From the NCBI GenBank assembly GCA_032164245.1, contig JAVMKO010000001.1:168383434-168447433 (forward strand): a stretch of 64,000 nt of DNA. Reading direction: 5' to 3'. Below the pieces are notes generated by a model. It was not told the origin of the DNA. It saw only the letters and a list, made by a program, of their open reading frames with translations, and did no database searches. Positions 1 to 10,587 of the stretch are shown here, one piece after another; positions within the stretch are counted from its first letter, which is position 1; every line of letters begins with the position of its first letter. Made by a program: the position numbers and the translations under genes. The DNA comes from Sternotherus odoratus. Taxonomy: Eukaryota > Chordata > Testudines > Kinosternidae.

Positions 1-457
1 TCAGGGCTGGCGACAGGGGGGTACTACGGGTACAGCTGTACCGGGCCCCCCCGACTTTAGGGGGGGCCCGGTACACAGCTGTACCCGTTGTCATCCCCCC
101 TTGTCGCCGGACCTGGAGAGCGGGGAAGGGGCGGGGGGAGGCGGCGCGGCTCCCTCCGGACAAGCGCGCCCGGCCCCGGCAGGAGCTGTGAGGCCGGCGG
201 CAGCAGCGCTGTCGGGGGGGGGGGGGGGGAGAGGGCGGCTCATGCCGCTCTCGCTCCCACTGCCGCCAGCTGTTAGCTGGCGGGGGGCGGGGGGAGCGCT
301 GGCTGGGCTGGGCTGGGGGGGGGGGGTCCAGCCGCTGTCGGCTGGGCTGGGGGGGCCCCCATCCGCTGTCGGCTGGGCTGGGGGGGGGGCGGCTGGGCTG
401 GGGGGGGCCCCAAACTATCAGAGTAGGGGGCCCCCAAATTTCTGTCGCCAGCCCTGA
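1..457. mobile_element. GC-rich element with 16-bp terminal inverted repeats, left edge at window start
   Basis: Bases 1-16 (TCAGGGCTGGCGACAG) are the exact reverse complement of bases 442-457. The CAGGG...CCCTG ends resemble hAT-superfamily termini. The interior is extremely G-rich, with degenerate repeats of a GGCTGGGCTGGGGGG type from about 290 to 410, and it has no plausible transposase. The target duplication cannot be tested because the left flank lies outside the window, and the element might extend further left. Open frames here are low-complexity artefacts. Confidence 0.55.
9..108. repeat. Long imperfect palindrome inside the 1-457 element
   Basis: The arms at 9-52 and 61-108 are imperfect reverse complements around an 8-base loop (gactttag, 53-60). 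Each arm contains GGTACAGCTGTACC-like and GGGCCCCCC blocks and ends in GGCGAC/GTCGCC. A single strand could form a hairpin of roughly 45 bp. Confidence 0.7.
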
Positions 458-544
458 TTCTATGGCAGAGGTAATCCAGAATGATTGTTCCATTGAAGTG
501 ATTTTTGACTTCTTTAATGGTCCAAGACAAGTCTTCCAATTCTG

Positions 545-966
545 CAAAAGCGACCAAGAGTCTTGTAGCACCTTTTATAGACTAACAGATTTTAGAGATC
601 ATGAGATTTTGTGGGTTAAGACCCACTTCATCAGATGAATGTTGTGGAAATCTGCCTCTGGATTTCCAGAGGCAGTCATAAATATGCAGGCAAGAAAGCA
701 AGCTAAATTCAGTCGGGGGTGTGGTGAAGCCCACTTACCTCCAGATCACCTGCTGGGTGAATGCCCAGAGAGGAGAAACTGCTTTTGTAATTGGTTCTTG
801 CCTGCATATTTATACCTGCCTCTGGAGATTTCCACAACATTAATCTGATGAAGTGGGTCTTAACCCACGAAAGCTCATGATCCCTAAAATCTGTTAGTCT
901 ATAAGGTGCCACAAGACTCTTGGTCGCTTTTGCAGATCCAGACTAACACGGCTACACCTCTGATAC
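545..966 (+). mobile_element. Inverted-dimer retroposon with 13-bp target-site duplication
   Basis: The right arm (about 785-966) has the widespread reptile repeat tail containing CCCACGAAAGCTCATGA, GTTAGTCTATAAGGTGCCAC and CAGACTAACACGGCTAC. The left arm (about 545-690) is the reverse complement of part of the same sequence, so the copy is head-to-head. The 13 bases TCTTCCAATTCTG occur immediately outside both ends, at 532-544 and 967-979, and mark a target duplication. The short frames across it are not genes. An inverted 5' portion is what twin-primed reverse transcription produces; the family name is not assigned. Confidence 0.8.
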
Positions 967-979
967 TCTTCCAATTCTG

Positions 980-2758
980 ATATCAAATTTGCCAGCATGA
1001 GGAAGCTTGGAAAGGTAACCTGTAGAAATGAGCATGAAAGTAAATAAATGAAATATGTGTGAATCGGAAAAGTCAGCTGCACATAATTTTGTAATTGTTT
1101 CTATTGTAAAACAGTTTAAAATCTACAAAATTGGCATTCCTTAAATGCAATTTGCCAAAATATTACAATTGATTGTAGACTGGTATATGCCTCTTATAAG
1201 TTCAAGTTACGCCAGAATCTACTCCCTGACTGTTGTGAACACTGGTTTTATAACCATTAACATTCTTGCTGCTGTTTGACTATGATAAGCAAGTTAGGTT
1301 GCATCCCATTATCATCCTCTCATCTCTTGAGTTTCTCAAAGTATCTTATCTGTAGGCACAACCTTCGTATCAAGGCTAGGCTGGTAATGGTCCCAAGTCT
1401 TACTACTGCCTAATGGCTCTTAGGTGACATAATTCACTGATCTGAAATTAATTGATGGTCTCAGCTCCTCTTATATAGGAGAGGGAGCCATGTTGCAAAA
1501 ACCTTTATTGCAACTGGTGCAACAGGCAGGGAGGCTAAGGATTAGTTGAAAGGGATTAGTTTTGTACAACAGTATGGGAAGAGACTGTACTCCGCCCCTA
1601 CTAAAAGATGGATCTCGGCTGAAGCATGTTTGTTGGCAGAGCAGAATAGAGAAGCTTGCATTGCTGCTGCTCTTGCTTTAGATCTTAGTTCACAGTTTGG
1701 CACCTTTTGTGAGAATTCACTTGTTAAGTATGTTTTTAAAAATAAGACTATCCTAAAGAGCCTATCTCATGTTGTCCACACCAGAGTGGATGCGTAATTC
1801 TCATTAACAAGTGTAATAACTCCAAACTGGAATCTCAAAGCATCACTTACATTATGTAATGATTGCAGATAACCTTGTTTTTCTGCATTGCTGATAGTGT
1901 ATTTACAGGCAAATGAAATTAGGTTTTTTTATTTTTATATATATATAATATAATATTACATTTGTTACTATTTGCATAACTTCACAAATATTTAAACTTT
2001 CTTTTTTCTTTTCATTGTTAATTCAGCATGATTGGCTCTCCAGTATTGGGCAGTCTTGTTTGTTTGTTTGTTTGTTTGTTTGTTTGTTTGTTTGTTTTCA
2101 GACAAAAAATGCGGACAGGATACTTTTTCAGCCAACCAAAGGTTAAATATAGAAGTAACTCTAATTTTCCAAATGAACCTAACTTTCAATTAAATGTTGA
2201 ATGTCTTATTTAAGATTTAAAGTGATCATTGTCATCAGAATTTAACTGTGTGTTTGACTCTAGTTTGTATATTATGAGCAAAATAGGGAGGGAAACTTCT
2301 GACAATTTGTTCTTTCCCTTTTGGAATAAAATTGAACTGGTGACCAAGAATTAAATTATGGCTGTGATCACACCAATTAATAATGGTAACTAAAATAATG
2401 TTTCTAAACTTTGGTGTCAAAATATTGTCTACATGTATATCTTCTCTCTCACCACTTGGGAAGTGTTGGGGGAGTGAGGGACAGAAGGTAGAAATTCTAA
2501 AGGACGTGACATCAGGAAATAATTGCAAGAAAGTCAGCAGTAAGTCAGGACCAGCCTTTAAGCCAGCATTTCTCAAAGGCGGCCACCAGCGGCTTTTCTT
2601 GCAGCCACAGCCTCCTGGGTGGTGATGGCAAAGCAGTGGTCCCTCCTCTGGGAATGTCAGGAGGAGTTGGGCCATGCCCCCCTTTGGAGGCACAAACATC
2701 AGAGGAGCAGACAGCAGTGTGAGTTCCCCATCAACAGTCAAAACGTGGTACTCTAATG
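980..2758. other. Intergenic, no gene recognised
   Basis: AT-rich single-copy-looking DNA with only short random frames. It contains the TTTG microsatellite listed separately. The frame near 1546-1797 has no recognisable domain and no splice or start context that I trust. Confidence 0.5.
2056..2097. repeat. (TTTG)n microsatellite, about 10 units
   Basis: An uninterrupted run of TTTG/TGTT units. Open frames reading through it on both strands are a consequence of the repeat. Confidence 0.95.
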
Positions 2759-3119
2759 CAGGGGTGGCCAACCTGAACCTGAGAAGGAGCCAGAATTTAC
2801 CAATGTACATTGCCAAAGAGCCACAGGAATACGTCAGTGATTCCCGATCACTTTCCCACCCCCACTTCTAGCACCTCCTGCCCACCAAGAACCGCGCCCA
2901 TCACCACCTCTTCCTCCCTCCCCACACTTCCGGATCAGTTGTTTCTTGGCATGTAGCAGGCTCAGGGGAGGGTGTGGGAAGGGGTGGAGTGAAGGCAGAG
3001 CCAGGTGTTGAGCAGTGAGCACCCCCCTGCACATTGGAAAGTTGGTGCCTATACAAGGAGTTGCATATTAACTTCTGAAGGCCGTATGTGGCTCCGGATC
3101 CACAGGTTGGCCACCCCTG
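2759..3119. mobile_element. Non-autonomous hAT-like element, 361 bp
   Basis: The ends are a perfect 17-bp inverted pair: CAGGGGTGGCCAACCTG at 2759-2775 and its reverse complement at 3103-3119. Flanking octamers CTCTAATG (2751-2758) and TTCTAATG (3120-3127) match at 7 of 8 positions, as expected for the 8-bp target duplication of hAT transposons. There is no transposase frame. Confidence 0.88.
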
Positions 3120-3127
3120 TTCTAATG

Positions 3128-5607
3128 CCTCATCTGAAGAGTGCATTACTGGCCAAAAGAGAGTGAGTATGAGTGACTATAAGAATTTGAGTTCTGAAAT
3201 GTCATCTGGAAGTTCTCATCTGGAAGGGAAAACTTAAATGAGAAAATCATATTTTAAGTTGCCTTGCGTTTTAAGAGAAAACCATGTATCAACTTCTAAA
3301 ACTGACACTGAACACATTAAGTTCCATGTGATACGCCAGATGGAATTATTTCCTTAAGTGAAATTTCCATTTATTGGAGAAATTTCTTCACCTGAGAACT
3401 CAATTCTATTTTAATGGTTCTGAGTTGAATGTTAATTAAAGAAAGATAGGGCCAAAATCTTGAGAAAGAGGGATGCTACATTTATAAAGCCAGTCTTCAG
3501 CTGCTGTACAACGTTGTTCCCGTTGTATGGCATCACGACAGGATTTTCTAAAGGTTGGTATTTTTGTACAAGTTCCACTGTTCTTCGATGTGCACTATAT
3601 AAAAAATTAAAATTTCTGCTTATTTCAATAAATGAATAATTGTTCTAACTTGTTCAGTGTATCTTTTAAATCATGTTGTATTCCACTTCCTGGTCACTAG
3701 TGTTCAGTATCTAACCAAATTTTTCCCAATGCAATGAAATTCAGGGTATCTTTGACCAAATGTAAAATTATCAACAATAACCCCTCAATATGGCCTCAGC
3801 TTAAAAGTGAAAGTAGAACTTGTCTAGGAGTGATTGAAAGTTAAAACCTGCAGAAGGCTGACTGCTGTATTTGAGAGCGAAATTTTCACATTCACTCTTA
3901 GAAATGAATTGTTTTTGCTTCATCTTTCCCTCAGAAGTATTCCCCACTGGACAGAGATCAGACATGGAAAATTTTACCCAGTAGGTGAAACTTTTGGATC
4001 CTTTAGAAAGACAGATGGAAAACAGTTATACTAATAACACTTTGACTATTTTAACTATAGCTATTTCCACTGTTTCCTCTAGGCTGTGCGGGTGTGCATG
4101 CACACACAGATCCTAAACCCCACACGCACAGCAAAACACTGCGTGCACAAAAATTTGCACAGAAGCACAAAAATTTGCACAGAAGGGATTTTTGGGATAT
4201 TTTTTTGTGCACACGGCTTGTCAAAAATTAGAGGGAACATTGGCTATCTCTAATGCTCCAGCTATAAGATGGAAAAAAGGACACACACTTCATGGTACTA
4301 TTTTTAATACTACATCTTTTTAGGTATTTATGTATGACACCAAAAGAAAATAGAGATCTATAAATATTATTAAATCTATAAATAATATTATTTATAATAA
4401 ATTTGCTCTGATTATTTCATTCTCTCTCACAAGGTGGCACTCCTGCGACATCTCAGATGTGACTTCTTTGAGACTTTCTTCACAACTGATTGAGTGAAAA
4501 AAAATCAAAGCAGTTTACAAGTCCTTTTTTAAAATATCCATATACATAAATAATCTTATGCCATAATGATTGTCTGATTCTTTTTGTTGAAGAATCAGCA
4601 TTCTATTTTTTTAAAATCCTTTATTTCTAAGCTGCCAGGTGGCATCTTTTATGTATTTATACAAAATATGTTACTAGTCAATAGACACCAGGAATATCTG
4701 GTCAAATGAGACACATTTTTACATTCTAAAATGGAACAGTATTTTCAATTTACCCACTATTTTTGCATATATAATTGATATTATAATTATAATATTATAA
4801 TTGATTTGATTTTTGCCTTTTCCTGTTCAATGAAGCCTGATTTGTTTCCATGTTTCCAACTTTTTGGTAACAGGTCAGATGAGAGTTCTTTCCTGTGCTT
4901 GCCTTTCTCCTACGCTTTAAAACTTCCACTGCTTCAGAGTACAGCCCATTGAATGCCCATCTGTACTTCTGAAAGTTTTCTCTAAAACTATATATAAACT
5001 TTGTCCTAACCAATACAGATATCCACTGTTGGATTGGTTTGGCTTAACACAACCATTTTTGCCTCTTTAAAAGGAGAGGAATTTTGTGTAGCACTCTCAG
5101 ACAAAAACACTTGTTAAATTTGAGTACAGATTAAGAATATAAATTTCTACAAAAAATACTGTATTTAGCATAAACCCTATTCAAAGCCAGGGTGTTCAGA
5201 GTTAAGGTTAAATATATAATACTCCAAATATCTGAAAGATCACAGTTAAAAGTACCCAAACTAATTTGTCACTGCTCCCTCAACAACTACTTTTCTGGTT
5301 GCTTGTTGAGGTGGGGTGTGGGGTGGTTTTTTTTGTTTGTTTGTTTTTTAAGTGACTTTGCAAGATGTCTGGTTTTTGAGGAAACATTTCTGAGAATCAT
5401 AAGAACTCGTCTACCTAAAGGCTTAAATTTTGAACAGCCATGGAATTTGTACAGCTAGCAAATGAAATGAAATAGTGAACTGTGCTCCACAGACCTTGGT
5501 CTATAACTGGTTTCATGTTTCCATTGATATCCGATCTCTGTAATTAGTGCTTGCATTTTTGATACTTGGAATCATTGGGCCTTATCCTAAGAGGTGCCGA
5601 ATGCCTT
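3128..5607. other. Intergenic, no gene recognised
   Basis: AT-rich DNA without convincing coding potential. A short tandem duplication of a cacaaaaatttgcacagaag unit is visible near 4147-4185. I see no RNA gene or strong repeat boundary. Confidence 0.45.
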
Positions 5608-6394
5608 CAATACCACATGTGATCAACATTTAAAAGGCGAATGGGGAATCTGAGGTATTGTCACAAATTGAAGTATCAGTAGAGGAGGTTCTGGAACTCA
5701 TTGATAAACTTAACTGTAACAAGTCACCGGGACCAGATGGCATTCACCCAAGAGTTCTGAAAGAACTCAAATGTGAAATTGCGGCACTATTAACGAGGGT
5801 TTGTAACCTATCCTTTAAATCGGCTACTGTGCCCAGTGACTGGAAGATAGCTAATGTAACGCCAATATTTAAAAAGGGCTCTAGAGGTGATCCTGGCAAT
5901 TACAGACCAGTCAGTCTAACGTCCGTACCGGGAAAATTAGTTGAAACAATAGTAAAGAATAAAATTGTCAGACACATAGAAGAGCATAAATTGTTGGGCA
6001 AAAGTCAACACGGTTTCTGCAAAGGGAAATCGTGTCTTACTAATCTATTAGAGTTCTTTGAAGGGGTCAGCAAACATGTGGACAAGGGGGATCCGGTGGA
6101 CATAGTGTACTTAGATTTCCAGAAAGCCTTTGACAAGGTCCCTCACCAAAGGCTCTTATGTAAATTAAGCTGCCATGGGATAAGAGGGAAGATCTTCTCA
6201 TGGATTGAAAACTGGTTAAAAGACAGGGAACAAAGGGTAGGAATAAATGGAACTTTTTCAGAATGGAGAGGGGTAACTAGTGGTGTTCCCCAAGGGTCAG
6301 TCCTGGGACCGATCCTATTCAACTTATTTATAAATGACTAGCATAAGTGCCCGGCGTTGCTCGGGTCAGTCGGAGGTGGGGAGGGGGCAGACAG

Positions 6395-7395
6395 TTGACA
6401 CCCCCTGACCAACCCCAACACCCACCCTTCACCCACCCTGACACCTTCAGGTGGGGTTGTCGGGTTTGGTCGGGGGGTAAGTGAGCCGGGGGGTGTAGGG
6501 TTTGGTCTGGGGGGGGTGGGAAGGTGTTGGGGTGGGTGAGGGGTGAGTGTTGCGGTTGGTCAGGGGGTGTTGCGGTTGGTGGGGGGTTGAGGTGGGGGTG
6601 TCAGGTTTGCTTGGGGGGATGAGGTAGGGGTGTTGGGTTCGGTCGGGGGTAAGTGAGCCGGGGGGGTGTCGGGTTTGGTCTGGGGGGGTGGGAAGGTGTC
6701 GTGGTGGGTGAGGGGTGAGGTGTGGGTGTTGGGGTTGGTCAGGGGGTGTTGCGGTTGGTGGGGGGGTGAGGTGGGGGTGTCGGGTTTGCTTGGGGGGGTG
6801 AGGTGGGAGTGTCGGGTTCGGTCGGGGGGTAAGTGAGCCGGGGGGTGTCAGGTTTGGTCTGGGGGTGTTGCGATTGGTGTGGGGGGGGGTGAGGTGGGGG
6901 TGTCAGGTTCGGTCGGGGGGTAAGTGAGCCAGGGGGTGTCGGGTTTGGTCTGGGGGGGTGGGAAGGTGTTGGGGGTGGGTGAGGGGTGAGGGGTGGGTGT
7001 TGTGGTTGGTCAGGGGGTGTTGCGGTTGGTGGGGGGGTGAGGTGGCGGTGTCGGGTTTGGTCGGGGGGTAAGTGAGCCGGGGGGGGGGTGTCGGGTTTGG
7101 TCTGGGCACCCACCCCAACACCTTCCCCCCCCCCAGACCAAACCCAACACCCACACCACACCCCTCACCCCCCCGACACCTTCCCACCCCCCCAGACCAA
7201 CCCCGACACCCCCCCGGCTCACTTACCCCCCGACCAAACCCGACACCCCCACCTCACCCCCCCAAGCAAACCCAACAACCCCACCTCACCCCCCCACCAA
7301 CCGCAACACCCCCTGACCAACCCCAACACCCCCACCTCACCCCCCGACCGAACCCGACACCCCCACCTCACTTACCGTCCCACCAAACCCAACTC
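6395..7395. repeat. Large G-rich array with an inverted C-rich counterpart
   Basis: From about 6425 to 7105 the plus strand is a degenerate G-rich array with recurring modules such as GGGGTAAGTGAGCCGGGG and GTGTCGGGTTTGGTC. From about 7106 to 7390 the same modules appear as reverse complements, for example GGCTCACTTACCCCCCGACC near 7216. The block is therefore a long inverted array, able to form a large foldback or G-quadruplexes. The Pro/Thr-rich and Gly-rich frames here are low-complexity artefacts. Confidence 0.85.
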
Positions 7396-7477
7396 AGATC
7401 CGTCGCAGGGGGGGAGGGGGCCCAGAGCCGAGGGATTCCGGGGACCTTCGCAGGTGGGGGGGGGGGCACAGAGCTGA

Positions 7478-7870
7478 TGGAGTCCGGGGTTGAGGTGGGA
7501 GGGGCAGAGAACTGAGGGCTCTCCGGGGTTCCGTTGGGAGGGGGGAGGGGCAGAGAATGGAGGGATCTCCGGGGTTCCATTGGGAGGGGGGAGGGGTAGA
7601 GAACTGAGGGATCTCCGGGGTTCCGTTGGGAGGGGGGAGGGGCAGAGAACTGAGGGATCTCCGGGGTTCTGTTGGGAGGGGGGAGGGGCAGAGAACTGAG
7701 GGATCTCCGGGGTTCCGTTGGGAGGGGGGAGGGGCAGAGAACTGAGGGATCTCCGGGGTTCCGTTGGGAGGGGGGAGGGGCAGAGAATGGAGGGATCTCC
7801 GGGGTTCCGTTGGGAGGGGGAGGGGCAGAGAACTGAGGGATCTCCGGGGTTCCGTTGGAGGAGGGAGGGG
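7478..7870. repeat. About 46-bp minisatellite, seven to eight copies
   Basis: Tandem units share GATCTCCGGGGTTCCGTTGG followed by a GAGGGGGGAGGGGCAGAGAA-like stretch. Copies differ by single-base changes and small length changes. The array lies inside the Helitron. Confidence 0.9.
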
Positions 7871-8094
7871 TGAGCTGAGCGAGTGAGGTGTCTGTTGGAG
7901 GGGGGTATTATGACATCATCACCACCTAACCGCCCAGCCGATGTGATTGGCCCTGAAAGACTTTCACCCCTGGAGTGCGTCAGAGGTGAGATCCGAAAAT
8001 TTTTCGACCCTTACCAGCATCTAGACCCCAAGACCCCTCACTGTACCAAATTTCAAGTCTCTGGCTCAAACGGTGCGGGAGGAGTTCGCAGTCA

Positions 8095-8131
8095 TACGTA
8101 CATACATACATACATACACACATACATACAC
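8095..8131. repeat. (CATA)n microsatellite at the Helitron 5' end
   Basis: Short run of ACAT/CATA units between the conserved Helitron terminal region and its TA-rich terminus. Confidence 0.9.
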
Positions 8132-9213
8132 CACTTGACTTTTATATATATAGATTTGGAGGAAGGGGTAAACAGTGATGTGGCAAAGTTTGCAGATGAT
8201 ACTAAACTGCTCAAAGTAGTAAGGACCAAAGCAGACTGTGAAGAACTTCAAAAAGATCTCACTAAACTAAGTGATTGGGCAACAAAATGGCAAATGAAAT
8301 TTAATGTGGATAAATGTACAGTAATGCACATTGGAAAAAATAACCCCAACTATACATACAATATGATGGGGGCTAATTTAGCTACAACCAATCAGGAAAA
8401 AGACCTGGGAGTCATTGTGGATAGTTCTCTGAAGGCATCCACGCAGTGTGCAGCGGCAGTCAAAAAAGCAAACAGGATGTTAGGAATCATTAAAAAAGGG
8501 TATTGAGAATAAGTCGGAGAATATCTTATTGCCCTTATACAAATCCATGGTGCGCCCACATCTTGAATACTGCGTACAAATGTGGTCTCCTCATCTCAAA
8601 AAGGATATACTGGCACTAGAAAAGGTTCAGAGAAGGGCAACTAAAATGATTAGGGGTTTGGAACGGGTCCCATATGAAGAGAGATTAAAGAGGCTAGGAC
8701 TTTTTAGCTTGGAAAAGAGGAGACTAAGGGGGGATATGATAGAGGTATATAAAATTATGAGTGGTGTGGAGGAAGTAAATAAGGAAAAGTTATTTACTTG
8801 TTCCCAAAATAGAAGAACTAGGGGCCACTCAATGAAATTGGCGTGCAGCAGGTTTAAAACAAATAAAAGGAAGTTCTTCTTCACACAGCGCACAGTCAAC
8901 CTGTGGAACTCCTTACCTGAGGAGGCTGTGAAGGCTAGGACTATAACAGGGTTTAAAAGAGAGCTGGATAAATTCATGGAGGCTAAGTCCATAAATGGCT
9001 ATTAGCCGGGATGGGTAATGAATGGTGTCCCTAGCCTCTGTCTGTCAGAGGGGGGTGATGGATGGCAGGAGAGAGATCGCTCGATCATACCTGTTAGGTT
9101 CACTCACTCCGGGGCACCTGGCATTGGCCACTGTCGGTAGACAGGATGCTGGGCTAGATGGACCTTTGGTCTGACCCAGTATGGCCGTTCTTATGTTCTT
9201 ATGTTCTTACAAT

Positions 9214-10587
9214 TAATAGATACATTGAAAGAAGATGAGGAAACACAAAAAATTGAGAGGATTTGGGAGGTTGAGAAGAATCTTGTTTAAACTGGTTTTC
9301 AGTTTATCCCTCATTTATTTTTCCATTTTCTTCCTATTAACAGCATCTGGCACCCTTTTATGTGAAAATATTTAGAGTTCAGTTACTAATTTGTTTCCTC
9401 TATTGATGACAGGGGACAACTACACTTAGGAGTAACTTTCAGAATGATGCCACAGTGTTTATGAAACGGGTTTTGTTGAAATTGTTTGAGATAGGTAATG
9501 CATTATGCGGTACTCATTTTCATTTTTTTCCTTCTCCACCCAGAATGTCAACTATAAAATGGATCTTCTCTAGAACCGGGTCTCACACCGTGGAGTTCTT
9601 CATTATGACAATGACGAAGTGCTCTCATCTCTACAATGTATGCAATCTGTAATGATGCTGATTTTCATGCAGGTCATTTCCGATCCCTCTGTGTTCTTCA
9701 CAATGACATACTTTACCACGGTGGTCTTTTTTTCTGTACTTTAGTATCATGCACCTACCTGAAACAATAAAAGCAGCAAAACAAAAATTGCAAGATGCTT
9801 CTTTGGTATTTTTGTTCTCTAAATAGGTTGCCTTTTCCTGGAAAGTAGATATTTCTCTCTCCCAAGAGAAACCAATTACTGACAGTTCTGGAAAAAAATA
9901 CATCATCATACTGTCAATACAAATATTACAAATTAAAACGTTACCAAAAAGATGAAACTAGCTCAAGTTGGGTATGAATTAAAGTTACCCACTAAAGATT
10001 TTTCTGTGGCCTACATGATCATAGTCTATTTCCAAATGGACAGTTATCCACATGGCTAACCCATCGCATATGGTATTGATTGATAACTTTGTTGGCTGTC
10101 TTAACAAAGACACAAAGATTGAATGGCCCAAGAAGACTGAACTATCTCCTTACCATCTCCTCACCCCTTTAGATAGGTCCTCCAAATCATGGTTAAAGTA
10201 CCTGGACAGCGCAATGTGGACAAATATGCATTACTACTACCCATGCTGCTGGAGATTTTAGTCTCCAGGGCTTTCATGCCAGAACTTTTCACCAGCACTA
10301 GATGAGCTCAAACAAACTTTGTTTAGATGAAGAGAACTGATGAAATAGTCAGACAATTGTATGTCACTTGGCTTTGATTTCATGATATGCACTTGCAAAG
10401 GGTCCCTGTTGTAAGCAGTGTCAGGGAATTGCAGGAATTGCAATGACTTTGCAGTGTCAGTATGGGTGACATCCAGTGGTGAGTTGCAGAAATTGCAGTA
10501 GCTTTTGGAAAATAACACCTGATTTGCTTAGACACACCCACCGCACCTGGCCTGCACTCTAACAGCCAAAATGATCACTTTGGCTAC
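9214..10587. other. Intergenic, no gene recognised
   Basis: AT-rich DNA with short random frames only. I see no domain, RNA gene or clear repeat boundary. Confidence 0.45.

Larger units (their letters stand above)
6338..8154 (-). mobile_element. Non-autonomous Helitron, 1,817 bp, inserted in CR1
   Basis: Read on the minus strand, the element begins with TCTATATATATAAAAG (from 8154) and ends in CTAG (6341-6338). A GC-rich hairpin lies about 8 nt before the end (6350-6365; CCCGGC-GTT-GCTCGGG on the plus strand). It sits between A at 6337 and T at 8155 with no target duplication. These are the Helitron hallmarks: 5' TC, 3' hairpin plus CTRR, and A/T insertion. Removing it restores a GAT codon and the CR1 frame exactly. 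No Rep/helicase frame is present; the interior is tandem repeats. Confidence 0.9.
5658..9005 (+). pseudogene. CR1 reverse transcriptase, interrupted and frameshifted
   Basis: The first block shows RT motifs: [27 protein letters not shown] (catalytic Asp motif A) and [16 protein letters not shown] (motif B). The second block opens just after the insertion and carries KFADDTKL (catalytic DD, motif C) and the CR1 C-terminal region including LEKVQRRATKMIRGLE. The frame is lost near 8500, where an extra base turns the sequence after IIKKG into a stop. It resumes in another frame and runs to 9005. With the 1,817-bp insertion, a frameshift and no N-terminal half, this copy cannot be functional. Confidence 0.92.
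5608..9213 (+). mobile_element. CR1-type LINE, 5'-truncated, split by a Helitron
   Basis: The element encodes reverse transcriptase in two blocks (5658-6337 and 8155-9005) and ends in the CR1 3' region, with GGGCTAGATGGACCTTTGGTCTGACC and then repeated TTCTTATG octamers at about 9189-9210, the usual CR1 tail. It lacks the endonuclease and 5' end. Without the insertion the copy is about 1.8 kb. The exact 5' boundary is estimated. Confidence 0.92.

Noticed and set aside
2235..2816. 193-codon minus-strand open frame.
   Set aside because: Runs into the hAT-like element at 2759 and has no recognisable domain or homologue.
6739..7515. Several long Pro/Thr/His-rich and Gly-rich open frames on both strands.
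   Set aside because: They follow the G/C-rich tandem repeats of the Helitron interior; codon content is dictated by the repeat.
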